27,261 nt of DNA from Nymphaea colorata (Eukaryota > Streptophyta > Magnoliopsida > Nymphaeales > Nymphaeaceae). Positions 1 through 10,469 of the stretch are shown piece after piece (the stretch's first letter is position 1; each line of letters begins with the position of its first letter). Below the pieces are notes generated by a model. That model was not told the origin of the DNA and ran no database searches. It saw nothing but the letters and a program-made list of their open reading frames with translations. Both the position numbers and the translations under genes were made by a program. The stretch covers positions 1 through 27,261 of the forward strand of contig NW_022205064.1 of assembly GCF_008831285.2 (NCBI RefSeq). Reading direction: 5' to 3'.

Positions 1-91
1 ATTTGTTAATATTCTTGAATGAAAGTAGAATCAAGCCAAGCGAATCTCTACCTTTCTCAGTGGCTGTAAAAATAAGCGAATGATTGCATTT

Positions 92-1106
92 TCAGGTTTA
101 AAAGTCCTTCAAGTTGGCGATGTGTGAGATGGTATAGTTTTTCATGAGTAAAGTTAACAAACGAATAAAATCAAATTTAATGTTTTTTGGGTGCAAGGAT
201 ATTTTTATTGCTTTGAACGGATTATTGGCGGTCACGATTGACCTGTATTGATTGATGCGGCCCTCACGGACGTTTTGGCTATTTTTTATGTTTTAGATTT
301 AATCAAGAGCGTTTGGTACATTTTGGCTTTCCTTACTGGGTCGGTCCATTTGTTCGAAGAGACTAACTGTTTATTCGTTGGCCTTTATGCCATCTTCTTC
401 GAAGGTGAAAAACTAGTCTCCTGGGTTGAATTGCCCAATGATTTCTTCAATTTTCGGTGGAAATTTATCCTCGATTGTCTTCAACTCTTGCCGTACAAGA
501 TTGTTGATAAAGCTTATGCACTCCTCCACACTATCTTCATAGTTGTTGCTTTAATATCAGTCATAACATTGAAAAATTTATCCAAAGTAGCAGCATAGTC
601 AGCCAAGGTCTATGCGATATCAAAGCTGACGCTCGAGTCAGTTTTGTCAAATGACGGATTTAATCTATAAGAGCAATTTGTTCAATTGTTACTCTTGAGC
701 AGTCTTCTGCTGTTTTAGCTTCTCATGCTCCGAGCTAAAAAGGAACGAATTTAGTTCAATTTCCTTTGCGCCTCAAGGATGATCCTTTCGAATGCCAATT
801 ATACTTTCTCAGTTACTTCAGAAAAGGCTCGGTCTACTATCTGGAGGTGGGCATCTTTTTCTGCTGTGAATCTTTCAAAGTAGTGTGCGCATTGTGATGT
901 TAATTGTATGAGTTTTTCCTCACCCTACCTTTACACCTGTATTTCTTTTGGGGCGTGATTGAAGTATCCAGTCTCATTATTATTTTGCTCCTAAATTACT
1001 CGGGTGTTACGCTTAGCGGTCTTTTTTCGTTGTGTTTCAATTTGATGGATTTTTTGGATGGATTGTATATCCCTTCTCTCATGTTTTATTTATCTGGGTT
1101 TGACAT
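92..1106 (-). CDS. coiled-coil protein, hypothetical (frame-broken)
   Basis: About 337 aa, function not recognised. The chosen start gives MSNPDKQNMREGIYNPSKKS; an in-frame ATG at 1124 is the alternative. The stop is TGA at 92-94. The first ~45 residues are basic and polar. The middle is a long charged helical stretch (HYFERFTAEKDAH, then EAQRKLNQIRSF, then EHEKLKQQKTAQEQQLNK) that looks like a coiled coil. The C-terminal third includes KDSVEECISFINNLVRQ and an acidic patch. TAA and TAG read as Gln throughout. Frame changes near 985, 738, 660 and 541 are needed to keep the signal; the first two sit in an A4 and a T5 run (coding sense) that appear one base short. No zinc-binding Cys/His cluster was seen, so a TRIM-like role is not supported. 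The gene is real on composition and continuity; its function is unknown. Confidence 0.65.
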
Positions 1107-1333
1107 CCGTTAATAAACTTTCATTTATATACCAAACAAGAGTTAGCTATCCATAATAAATTGGAAGTGTAAGTAAAGGAATTAGTTTCCTCGTAGGGAT
1201 GAAAAAAATGATGGAAAACCCTGCAAAAAAAAGACAAGATATTAATTGGGATATGATTTGCCAATAAAGTATAGTCTTTGGGTCTGATGCATAGTTATTT
1301 TTTTAATTTTACAACAGAAATATTTTTTAACAA
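1107..1333. other. AT-rich intergenic region
   Basis: This stretch lies between the start of the coiled-coil gene and the stop of the SIMPL-like gene, both on the minus strand. It is A/T-rich with short A runs and no open frame that reads like protein on either strand. It presumably holds the 3' UTR of the upstream gene and the promoter of the next. I see no specific site. Confidence 0.5.
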
Positions 1334-2094
1334 TCACTTTCCTTTAGTTTTCTTAACAGAAGGAATACATTCGATTTCAAATTTATATGTGACTATCTCT
1401 GGCTCATCCTCTGCCTACTCCTCTTCCTCCTACTCTTCATCGGCTTCCTCTTATTCCTTGATTATCTCCTCGACGTGTTGAACACTTCCGAAAGAAAGAC
1501 CGAACTGCTTACAATATCCATCACCGGAGCTAATTCCTTACTTAATTGCAGCCTCTTCAGAATCGACTTCCTAAATCACCCATACAGTACCTATAGGGGC
1601 TGCCATTCGAAGCCGACAATTGTAAGATCTTGGAACTTCAGAAGGCTATCGGCAAGATATCCAATCGATTCTGTATCAAGGACCTTGATGGTGACTTCAT
1701 GCTTGACGAAAAGGCTTCATTATGTTAGTTATACCTTAGAAGGTGGCCTCCTTCCTGACCATTTTGTACTGCGGTTCAATTTAGAATTGGCTGATCTGCA
1801 TATCAAAGACTTTACTTCTGCGGCATCCTTGCAATCTTCTTTTGGATTTTTGCTGGTCTGTTGGCAATAATTTTTGCCTAGTTCTGCAACGCTATCTGCT
1901 GTTTTTTTGGCTGAGGTGAGTGCATCGAGTAGGGTGCGTGATTTTGCTTTAATTTCAAGGGTAATTTCGATGAAATCATTCTCCTGTTCGACCTCATGCT
2001 CCACGTAGTAAGTCACTTTGACTGGGTCTTTTTGGGCGGTGGTGGCGATCAGCAGAAGGAGGAAACAGAGCTCTCCATAGATACGTAATTTCAT
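1334..2094 (-). CDS. secreted SIMPL (DUF541)-like domain protein
   Basis: About 254 aa. The N-terminus is a typical signal peptide (MKLRIYGELCFLLLLIATTA), so the product is probably secreted or vesicular. The pattern that follows resembles the SIMPL/DUF541 family. An early beta strand begins VTYYVEHEVEQE, then a helix ALTSAKKTADSVAELGKNY, then a strand with QISQFQIEPQYK, then HEVTIKVLDTESIGYLADSL, then IVGFEWQP. Next come the family-like alternation of AAIKQGISSGDGYCKQFGLSFG and a strand. An acidic Glu/Gln-rich segment follows, and then the C-terminus. The stop is TGA at 1334-1336. Frame changes near 1790, 1705 and 1610 are required. The start follows an AT-rich 69-bp gap shared with the divergent plus-strand gene. 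SIMPL proteins are mostly bacterial, with a eukaryotic member (IRAK1BP1). The assignment rests on pattern, not on a search, and molecular function is not known. Confidence 0.55.
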
Positions 2095-2163
2095 GATTAA
2101 CAATAAAATATAATCATTGAATTATTTCCTTTAACAAAATTAATAGTAATTTTACAAGATAAG
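2095..2163. promoter_or_regulatory. 69-bp bidirectional promoter region
   Basis: The SIMPL-like gene starts at 2094 on the minus strand and the next gene starts at 2164 on the plus strand. Both promoters and 5' leaders must lie in this 69-bp, strongly AT-rich gap unless a start is misplaced. It contains runs such as AATAAAATATAATCATTG, but no element I can name. Confidence 0.45.
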
Positions 2164-2663
2164 ATGCAGGTTTTCTCCGATAGGAAAAAAATGGCAACGA
2201 GAACGCCCAGCTCCCTCACAAGCACAAGTCGAAAAAGAAAAGGATTGTCGCTGTCCAATCCCAAATAATCAAGAAAGATGGAAAAATTTGCATCTGTGAA
2301 TGAGTTCGAAAAATCAAATAGGGTATCCTCGAAAGAGAAAAATATCCGCGTTGACAATTTTATCATATATGATATGAACAGATAGCAATGGGAATACCAA
2401 AAGCGTCAATCTTCAGTCCAGTTAATACCGAAAATGGGATTTAACTCATAGACAATCATACAGAGCTACCAATCAGCCGCAGTCAATATGAACCATAGCA
2501 ATAGAATCTCTTCTTCTCTCAAGCATCAGTGCCGCAAGTGGAGTTGAATAAGGTGGCCGAGTACAAAAGAGGATAGACAAGTAGGATAAAGCAAATGAGA
2601 ATGAGAATAAACGAAATTTAAAATAGGCTCAACTCCTTACTCAACATCACCAATTTCAGATGA
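2164..2663 (+). CDS. small basic Ser/Lys/Gln-rich protein, hypothetical
   Basis: About 166 aa, not recognised. It begins MQVFSDRKKMATRTPSS. The first ~60 residues are rich in Lys, Arg and Ser. A middle segment with YDMNRQQWEYQKRQSS follows, and the C-terminus is a helical stretch (RIKQMRMRINEIQNRLNSLL) that could form a short coiled coil. It ends at TGA 2661-2663. One frame change near 2515 is needed: the frame in use runs into TGA, while the neighbouring frame continues as SQASVPQVELNKVAEYKRG. It is tail-to-tail with the helix-turn-helix gene, 73 bp away. The composition suggests a nucleic-acid-associated or cytoskeletal protein, but nothing specific supports that. Confidence 0.55.
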
Positions 2664-2736
2664 TTTTTTCCTCATTTTTCTCTTCCAATCCAAAGCTAGC
2701 CATTATTAATCATCAATAATCATTCAGACATGCATG

Positions 2737-2964
2737 TCATAATCTTAATTAGCTTTACCAATAATACACAAAAGTACATAAATCAAAAGTTGAGTTCTGG
2801 ATTATAATGTCATCTCCCGAAACTGAACTATCCTTATCGTCTCCACCTTCGATTGCCTTCTTCCATCGTTGGTATGAACGATCACTGATATCAAGCTTTG
2901 CACATGCATCGACTATCTTTTGCCCATTCTTTATTGCTTCTTGCACCTGTGAAACTATGTTCAT
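2737..2964 (-). CDS. orphan transposase-type helix-turn-helix protein
   Basis: A 75-aa ORF that is unbroken when TAA is read as Gln, ending at TGA 2737-2739. Residues 1-40 form a compact helix-turn-helix: a first helix IVSQVQEAIKNG, then VDACAKLDISDRSYQRWKK. The motif ACxxLxISxRSYxRWKK is the signature seen in the N-terminal DNA-binding domain of IS3-family and related transposases. After it comes an acidic linker (EGGDDKDSS) and a hydrophobic tail. There is no DDE catalytic domain in the flanks and no terminal inverted repeat that I can see. It could be a domesticated DNA-binding protein, a leftover of a transposon, or the first exon of something larger. It sits 56 bp downstream of another minus-strand gene. 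Confidence 0.5.
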
Positions 2965-3020
2965 TTTTTATTCAACCGAATAATCCTTTCTGCCTTTCAA
3001 AGGCCTTACTTACTCTAAGC

Positions 3021-3348
3021 TCATTCCTCCCTGCTTGTTCCCTCCTTTAAGTTGAGTCCATTAATGGGCTTGCCAATAAGCTTGTATTTGTCATTTTTAG
3101 CCTTGGGTATTTTTGGGGGTTGTGGAAGAGGATTCTCTATGAAAAAGTTAACTTCTGAGCCTCTGCGACTCTTGGCTTAGTTTATCGGAGGCTGAACAAT
3201 CTCTTGTTCGAATTAGTCTGGCAGGTAGTCGCTGATGTAAGAAAAGAGTTCGTTTACCATGAACTAGAGTCGGGAAATCCTGCTTTTGCAGTTTGTGCAA
3301 CAGTTGCATTGGTTGGATAGGTTGTAATTATTCAAGACTTATTGACAT
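3021..3348 (-). CDS. small hypothetical protein
   Basis: About 108 aa, not recognised. It opens MSISLEQLQPIQPMQLLHKL. It continues after one frame change near 3265 into VNELFSYISDYLPDQFEQE, then a proline-rich stretch (IENPLPQPPKIPKAKND), and ends SREE with TGA at 3021-3023. TAA and TAG serve as Gln four times. No signal peptide or membrane segment is present. The gap to the upstream Cys-rich gene is 84 bp. It is accepted as a gene because both halves have protein-like composition and join with a single-base correction. Confidence 0.5.
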
Positions 3349-3432
3349 AGGATAGGCCTGAAAAAACTATAAAAGAAAAAATAGATAAAAAGTTAGAAAA
3401 AGCTCAATGTTCAATGATTTGGGGTTATTTGA

Positions 3433-3648
3433 TCAAAAATATGATCCTAATTTTTCTTTGAAGCTGCGATTGTCGCGTGCATCGCTGCATGCCTTTCTTC
3501 CACAGGAGTTTCCTGGCTTCGAGCAGACGTTTTCTCTTCCACATCCCCACTTGCATCCGTACTTAAAAGTGTTCTCCGACTCTTTTTGGTAGGTAACTTG
3601 GCCATATGGCGAGTTTATGTTAAAATTGACACCACCGTTTTTGCTCAT
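3433..3648 (-). CDS. Cys-rich small protein
   Basis: A 71-aa unbroken ORF, starting MSKNGGVNFNINSPYGQVT and ending at TGA 3433-3435. Five cysteines fall at residues 32, 36, 42, 49 and 54 (spacing C-x3-C-x5-C-x6-C-x4-C) in a Gly/Arg/Lys-rich context. There is no signal peptide, so it is likely cytoplasmic or nuclear. It could be a small metal-binding protein, but the spacing does not match a zinc finger I know. It lies 50 bp downstream of the myosin stop, on the same strand. Confidence 0.5.
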   Translation of the reverse strand: MSKNGGVNFNINSPYGQVTYQKESENTFKYGCKWGCGRENVCSKPGNSCGRKACSDARDNRSFKEKLGSYF

Positions 3649-3698
3649 ATTTTTATTGATAAGATTATAATATAAAGTATTAAGAAGACATATATATA

Positions 3699-6600
3699 TC
3701 ATTTCAAAAGCTTGCCTTTTTACTAAATATAGGAGAATAGTTATCTTTAAGATTCGTTCCACTCGCTTTCAGGTCGGTATTTCAATTTCTACAGAATTTA
3801 TTCCATTTTTTGAGAAGCTTACTTTTTGAAGACTGCTGATGATTTTCTCAAGTTCATCAAAGCCTTTAGTTCTTCCAGTTCATCCTTGCTTGATTTATTC
3901 CTTTATTTCGGTACTACGGACCTAACGTTTGAGTTGGCTAATGACTAAAATTTGAACTTTTCATATCTCCTAACTGAAGCACATTTTCCATCCATTCGTG
4001 ATAAACTGGGTAAACTTAATAGTCGATGATTTACTTTTGCTCTAGGGCCATTATTTTGCAATCATCTTAGCATATTTAATCAAGACGTCTAGCTTCGTCC
4101 CCTCCTTGCAACGGGTGAGGTCGATAGCGTTTATAAACAGTATGGACATCTATCTCGTCCACTTAGTTGAAATTTTTACTTCTAATAATTGCTTGTTGTT
4201 TGTGGTTTGCTTCAGCATATCTAGTTGGCAGTTGAATATTCCTTTGTTGTGGTGAAAGATGAACTTGTGCCGATTCCGATCAATTTTACGTTTTACGTGA
4301 GGATGAAAGTGCTCCGTAGGCCGGCAACAGCTTGCAATGCCTTTATCTTTCCTTACTACGATTATAAGATTTAGGGGGTGTGGAGGATTTATACATTTTT
4401 GTTGGAGATTTGATTGAAACAGTTGCTTCCCCATGTGTATATGTATCCAAGCTTTGATTTAGCAACGCAGTGACTCATTCCAACCGATATTGTTTCAATT
4501 ATCTCCTTATTTTTTACAAAATACGCTATCGATTGAGGTTAAGTAAGCAATTTTTTTGATGTAAAGCCTAATCCTAGTTCGCCATTAGTGTTGTATCCTT
4601 GGGAAAAGACTTGACCATTAGAGGTTAGAAACAATGTGAAACTATATGAGGCTGATATTGCTTTAATCGAGTTCTTATTTCCTATTTCTAGAATTTACAA
4701 TCGCCATTACTGGCTTTTTTGATTTTAAACATATTGGTGTACTTTATTTCTACTTGAGATGAAATACCGTTTATCTCCTTTGCAAATGATATCGCAACAT
4801 CGATCCTGTTTAGTTAATTTGATTATTTGAAGGGGATATTAATTTATGGAGAATTTTCAATGAAATTCATATAGTTTGTTCCCCAGACATAAGCCTTTTT
4901 ATCATTTTTGAGTAAGTATCCGCCATCATTACAATGCTAGGCACTAAGGGATTCCATGTAGTTAGGTCTTATTGGGCTCTTGCTTTTAATTGGAGTAGAA
5001 ATGATACATTCTATCTTTATTTGATATAATTGTCGTTTGCTCTTCGTTAAAAGTAATATAGATTGGATATTAGCTTTTTCGGTAGATCTATTATTTTAGA
5101 TTGCAATATTGCTGTAGCCATTTTCCTTTATAGCTCTGTGTGTTCATTACATCATAATCTCCGATATAGGTTTGAAGTGTATTTTTGTTTTTATATTGAA
5201 TGGTCTAATTGATGAATTCATTGATTCTGCATTCTTCTCTTTTAACATATCTGTTAAGCAGTTATTGCGGATATAATCTTAATTTGCAGCCTACTGTTTC
5301 AGGATAATACTTTATTTTCCAATTTTTTTAACTTAAATGCCGAGTTGAAGAAGTTCCTTCATTTTAAGTTGCTAATCATAGAAGATATATTTTCTGTAAT
5401 CCTTCCATTTCTTAATCAAAAAGTATTTTTTTCTAAGATATCTTCTAAAAGCTTTTTGGATCACTGTTGCACAGCTTTTCAATAGTGCATATGTTCGATA
5501 TGCCAATTTTCCTCTAACATAGCTTGCATTTTTATGATAGGGGTCTTGTATTTACTTAATTTTAAGGCAAATTTATTGAATTTATAAGAGAAATAATCTT
5601 CAAAAAATAATTTTGGTATTTTACTAATCTTAACTTCTTTCTGATGCCTTATAAAATGGCTTATAACGCTTTCTTGTTTTGTAGCCTTTCCATAGGGATT
5701 GAATAGCGGTTGCGTTTCGATTTTGGATGACGTTCCAGCTTTTCTAGAAGATATACATTAGTGATTCTTTGCAGTTTTTTATCTTTAAGTAATGGGACAT
5801 GCTAATGAAAAACCTGATGTGAGCTTGGATGTTAATTACACTTTGCGTATCTTCAAAAAAGCTTTCCTGCATTTCTTCATCTTTGCATAAGCTAAAATTT
5901 TCTTCACAGATTTCTATGCTTTTTATTTGATCTTAAGCATTCTTTTTAAGAGGAACTATCTTATTTCTCTCTGAATCTTGATGCATTTTTCCTTCAAGAT
6001 ATTCTCTCTTACCTTGCTGATCAAGTATTGAGTATTTAATTTCAAAATTTTCATTGATTTTAAGAAGATTTGACCTTGCATCGAAAGACTGAATTTTCGT
6101 ACATTTTTTTTATCTTTTAGCGGCTTATATCCGAGACTTCCTTTTTTATTTGGCCATAACCTATAGATGGTTCAATGCGGACTATTTATAAAATTTTGGT
6201 ATGACCAAAGAGTATAAAACGATTTTTATATTAATTTGGTGCATATTTTTAGACAAACTTTTTGGAGTGTTCCTTAAAATCTTAGTCAGTTTTATTTTTG
6301 ATGAAATCTGTAAAGCCATAAATGTATCTTTAAATCTAGAAAAACTTTTTGGTGAATTATTTAAACGACCTTCTATAGATATAGCCAAGTTTTCTGATCA
6401 AGATGGAATCAAGCACACCAAGATATCTCAGACTTTGCAGGACTGCTGTTGAATTGAACATCTTTGGTGCTTTTAGGTTGTTGGGTTTGATGCAACGCAC
6501 GAAATGGCAATCGGATGAATACAACTAATCTGTAGTTGTTCATTTCATTTAGAAACTTTGATCCGAGAAACTTTTTAGATGCGTTTCTATTTTTAGTCTC

Positions 6601-8559
6601 TGGAGCCTTTCCTTCACCTGCTATCATTTTCTTCAAATTTCATCTTGACTGGTCAAGATAACATCTAGGAGCTGCTGTGGAAACTAGTCCTTATTGCGAT
6701 TTGTAAACCCTGAGGTGCTGTAGTTGACAGGGGAACATGAATGATTGATCAAGAAAATGCCTCTTTTTCCTTTCGGTATTTGCAAAATTCATTTTTTTGA
6801 TGATTCTTCATGATTGTCTCTGGAAATTTTCATCAGGTTTGTTTAATTATGAGGATTCGTTGATGAGATGGAATAACCCCAAGGATAGAGTTCAAACAAA
6901 TCGATGACTGGCTTATTATCTTGAAAATCTATCTCTAGGAATACTCTTTAAGTCCTTACTTGATAAATTAGTTTTGCTCCTCTTGAAGACATAAGAAACG
7001 TATAGTTGCTGTAGTTTCTAATTGGCGAAGTTTATGAAGAATTGTCAAGAGAGTTAATTCCAAGGACTTAGAAGCCAAATATATCCAGGATTCCTATGCT
7101 TTTTCTGAAAGATTTATCAGTTCATCCAAATTATCTTTTAAAGCTCTATTTTTAATTTAGTTTTCCAACGATGAAGATAAATATCTTTTCATACAGGTTC
7201 TTCGCAAATGAATTTTGTAAAGCTACTGCTTCATCATACTTCAAAGGAGAGTTTATTACATTTTGACCCATTTTTCTGATTTGTATTGAAAACTGTGTGA
7301 AAAAGTATCATATTCGACGCATAGTAGCTTGGATAGCACTGCAAGCATTCTTTGTTCAGAGGAGTTGCCATTTATTCGTTATTTTTTGTGAATTATTTCT
7401 TAAATTACAAATTTCCCAAGTTTAAAATAATTGAAAGCAGTTTAAAAATGCAGTGAATTTACTCTTATGTTAGATAGTTGGCAAAATCTCTCTCCACTTA
7501 TCCGAATTTCTTTTAGTCACTTACTCCTTTGATACTGTAGACTGTTGATTGGTTGAGAAACTTGAACTCATTGATGTTATTGTTGATCATGAATATCTTT
7601 TTGTTTTATTGGCTTAAGCCCTTCAAAAAGTAGTAAAAGATATGATAGTTCTCTCTCCTTCACAAACAGACACTATTCTGCTCTTTTCCAGAAGGTAGCT
7701 GATGATAAAAGCGCTCTTGATGTCAAATTGAGTTTAGCCGTACAGCAAAAGATCAATTTCCAAATCTAGAAGAATTATCATTCCTTATAGTCTTTGCATT
7801 TCCAAAGGCTTAAAGTATCTCATTACATCCTAAGATTTTATCTTATATTCCGACAATTTCGTATCTTTTTTGATGTAATTCTTTATCCTTGGAGAAATCA
7901 TCTTTGATAAAGTCTTATCTTTCAAGATATGAAGCAAATTTTTACCAAGAGATGCTAGATATTTCAAACAATATTTCGTATTTTCCGTCTTGCCTGCTCC
8001 TGACTCTCCACTGATCACGATCGACTGATTTCTCGAGTTTTAAAAAAGTTGCCATAAGCAAAAAGCAGCCAGTCCGAAGATATGTGGCGGTAATGTTTTG
8101 TATTAAAACGATCAAGGAAGACATATGTCTGGTATTATAGCAGCACTTAGTCGTTGATGAGATGGTTTAGGTATGCGTAAGGATTGATGATTACAAGTGT
8201 GGGGCCTTTATTAGGGAGAAAGTACCGCAATAAGTGAAAATTGAGTCGTTTAGGTATCGTCTCTTGAGGTTGAAAAGTAATTATGGTTCATTTAGCTCCT
8301 CTAGGTCGACCATATCGGAAACGTCTTGAGCTCCATATGTCAATTTTTGGCATTACTCATACGACGCTGTGTATTTTTTATCATCATATGTTGTCGAATG
8401 GACGCCGGTCGATTTAAAGTGGATTATAATTTCTTTGGGTCGTATTTCGTCAACCTTTGCTTATAGGAATGCATCTTCAGAAGGGTTGGGATAGCTAGGC
8501 TTTGCCGATACCCAAATTCTTCTATCTATTTAAACGATATGCTACCCTTTTCGATCCAT
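3699..8559 (-). CDS. myosin heavy chain with IQ motifs and C-terminal RCC1 repeats
   Basis: About 1620 aa. An N-terminal segment with [14 protein letters not shown] precedes the motor. Motor landmarks in order: [35 protein letters not shown], the P-loop [13 protein letters not shown] (7986-8009), [21 protein letters not shown] (switch I), a YLLEKSRIV stretch, LDIFGF (near 7080, switch II/relay) and [11 protein letters not shown]-type motifs follow near 5400-5520 ([15 protein letters not shown]). RCC1-like repeats come next (KAYVWGTNY near 4895; [17 protein letters not shown] near 4575; GYIYTWGSN near 4440). A ~200-residue tail ([20 protein letters not shown]) ends at TGA 3699-3701. It would be an actin motor carrying a propeller, a combination reported for some protist myosins. 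The motor has a frame break roughly every 100 bp, mostly one base short in A/T runs. The start ATG at 8559 is preferred; 8640 is an in-frame alternative. Confidence 0.85.
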
Positions 8560-8778
8560 TTCTATGTCGAACTGACTACCTTATTCATTGGATATCAAAA
8601 TTATTGCAATATTATTATCAATACATCGAAAGCGGAACATTATAAGATTCGATATATAAAATAGAAAGGAGTGGGGGTATAGTTAAAGGCAAATCTTAAT
8701 GGTGATTAATAAATTTATATGGAATTGCTAATAAAAATCACACCATAATAAATCTTTTAATATTTTTACTTCTTAATT
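8560..8778. promoter_or_regulatory. divergent promoter region
   Basis: An AT-rich gap of 219 bp between the myosin start (minus) and the next gene start (plus). No coding signal is clear on either strand, apart from a possible in-frame extension of myosin to 8640. It must contain both promoters. No named element was seen. Confidence 0.45.
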
Positions 8779-10354
8779 ATGAACTCAAGCCAATCAATTT
8801 CTGAGCTTTCCTCCGACTAGCTAAAGATAAGAGAGCTTGCGGAATAGTACCTGAAGATATAGGAAAACACATAGTTTCTCACAAACGTGCTCAGGTTCCA
8901 ACCGCATAAGAAGAGAATCGAAATGAATGTATAACTTAGCATCCCCGATATACGATCCATCGCAGCCCTGACTGTTCAGCTCTCGTATTTCCTCTTCACC
9001 TGCCAAGTCAAACAGACCAATGTCTACATCTCCCAGAAACTATACTTCTTGAACCCCAATAAAAGAGAAGTCAATCCTGAAGCATGCTTCGAGTATATTC
9101 TTTAGAAAGATTTACTCAAGCTACCGGAAGAGTACAACAATATCTCAGAAAACATTTTACTCGGCATTAATTTTCCGCCAACCAAATGAGAGCCTATGGA
9201 CAATATGCACTTCAGTATATTAATGGCATGATCGGATTGGTTAGGAGTCAAATGGATAAATTTAAATCTCAGACTGACAAGATGATGCTTAGACAGTTCA
9301 CGATGATGGAGGAATAATCAGAAACTTTATAGAACCGAAGATAAAAACCTGCAACACCCCAGGATCGTTATCTTGGCATTATAGGAAAGTGAGCTCTTCA
9401 GGGAAAATAGCATCTGGTCAAAGTTATGAATAATTCCATCTTCACCGCTATTAGAAACTCAAGACACAAAAACGTCTTTGAAGAGATCTGCAAAATGGAG
9501 TATAATCTTGCTCAGATAAAGGTCAACAAGAATCAAGTAGAGGCTCATGCAAGGTAAATGGAATCATCCATATAAAATTTATTCAGATTTTTAATTAAAT
9601 GCCAAATCATCACAGTCGAGCAGAGTATAAATGATGTTTCAAAGATGGATCCAAATAATAAAAACCAGCCTCAAAATATGAATCCGAACAATACGAATAT
9701 AAAACCTTATGTGCTTGGCTAAATCTAAGGAACAAATGCTGATAGAAGATACATATGCCGCATCCAGGTCAGCTAAAACCTATCAGAGAGTTAATTCAAA
9801 GGTCTATGACAGCATCGTCCAATAAGCTATGAACGACTATAGAAATGATGGAGATGCAACTGAAATGAAGCCACCAATGAGATTAAAAATGGAAATAAAA
9901 ATGAGTTTTTGATTTAATACATGCCCTCTAAGGGAATCATCAGCGTCAAGTATATCACCGCAATCGAGCTCAACATTGAAAACACAGACTTGATCATGTT
10001 TCAATGCAACTCTATAGCTTTTCACTGGTCGAATGTGAGCATGTAACTTGTCGAAAAAGCTCCAAATAAGCCAGTTAAAAGGAAGAGAGGTACTTAGCCT
10101 TTAAAACCTTGTCCCATCTTCATATCTCCTAGCGTCCCTTGTTCAAAATGTTGATTATGCTGGATCTGGTGATGCTATGTGCAAAGATCGCTGAGCCATA
10201 GCTGAAAAAGACCATCATAAAATCATAGGATTACAATAGAATTTAATAAATCACAGAGAAGGTGGACCATATGATCAAACTTTTCATAAAAAAGATTGAA
10301 AGATTTTATAAAATGATCTCCTAGGCAGAGTTCTCCAAGAACAACGGTCAATGA
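8779..10354 (+). CDS. large helical protein, hypothetical (frame-broken)
   Basis: About 525 aa, not recognised. The first 136 codons are intact (MNSSQSISELSSDQLKIREL ... NILLGINFPPTK) and stop at TGA 9187-9189. The signal resumes at once in the -1 frame as RAYGQYALQYINGM. It then continues through VFEEICKMEYNLAQIKVNKNQ, an Asn/Pro-rich linker (DPNNKNQPQNMNPNN) near 9650-9700, and SKEQMLIEDTYAASRSAKTY. After SVKYITAIELNIENTDL it reaches a C-terminal helical block (EERYLAFKTLSHLH, LFKMLIMLDLVMLCAKIAEP, EKVDHMIKLFIKKIERFY), ending at TGA 10352-10354. About six frame changes are needed. The region 9550-9620 could hide an intron starting GTAAATGG. There is no signal peptide. It may be one gene or two adjacent plus-strand genes. 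It is head-to-head with myosin. Confidence 0.55.
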
Positions 10355-10469
10355 ATCCCACTCATGATAATTATCTGGCGAATTTCTTAACTTATTTACT
10401 TTTTTATTTGAATTTTATTATAATTAGAACATATTGACTGTCATATAATATTTCTGCAGTTATATTCAT

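Noticed and set aside
1278-1481. A plus-strand Ser/Tyr-rich ORF.
   Set aside because: It is the antisense of the Glu/Gln-rich acidic segment of the SIMPL-like gene.
3699-4396. A separate gene starting [10 protein letters not shown] near 4396.
   Set aside because: An RCC1 repeat reads through this point in another frame, so the region is the C-terminal part of the myosin-RCC1 gene.
3699-8559. Myosin as a decayed pseudogene, because its frame breaks so often.
   Set aside because: Core motifs are perfectly kept between breaks and several breaks sit in short homopolymers one base short. Other genes show the same error type, so sequencing error is more likely.
9390-9420. A possible 22-nt intron starting GTGAGC in the helical protein gene.
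   Set aside because: Removing it does not restore the downstream frame, and no conserved sequence supports the junction.
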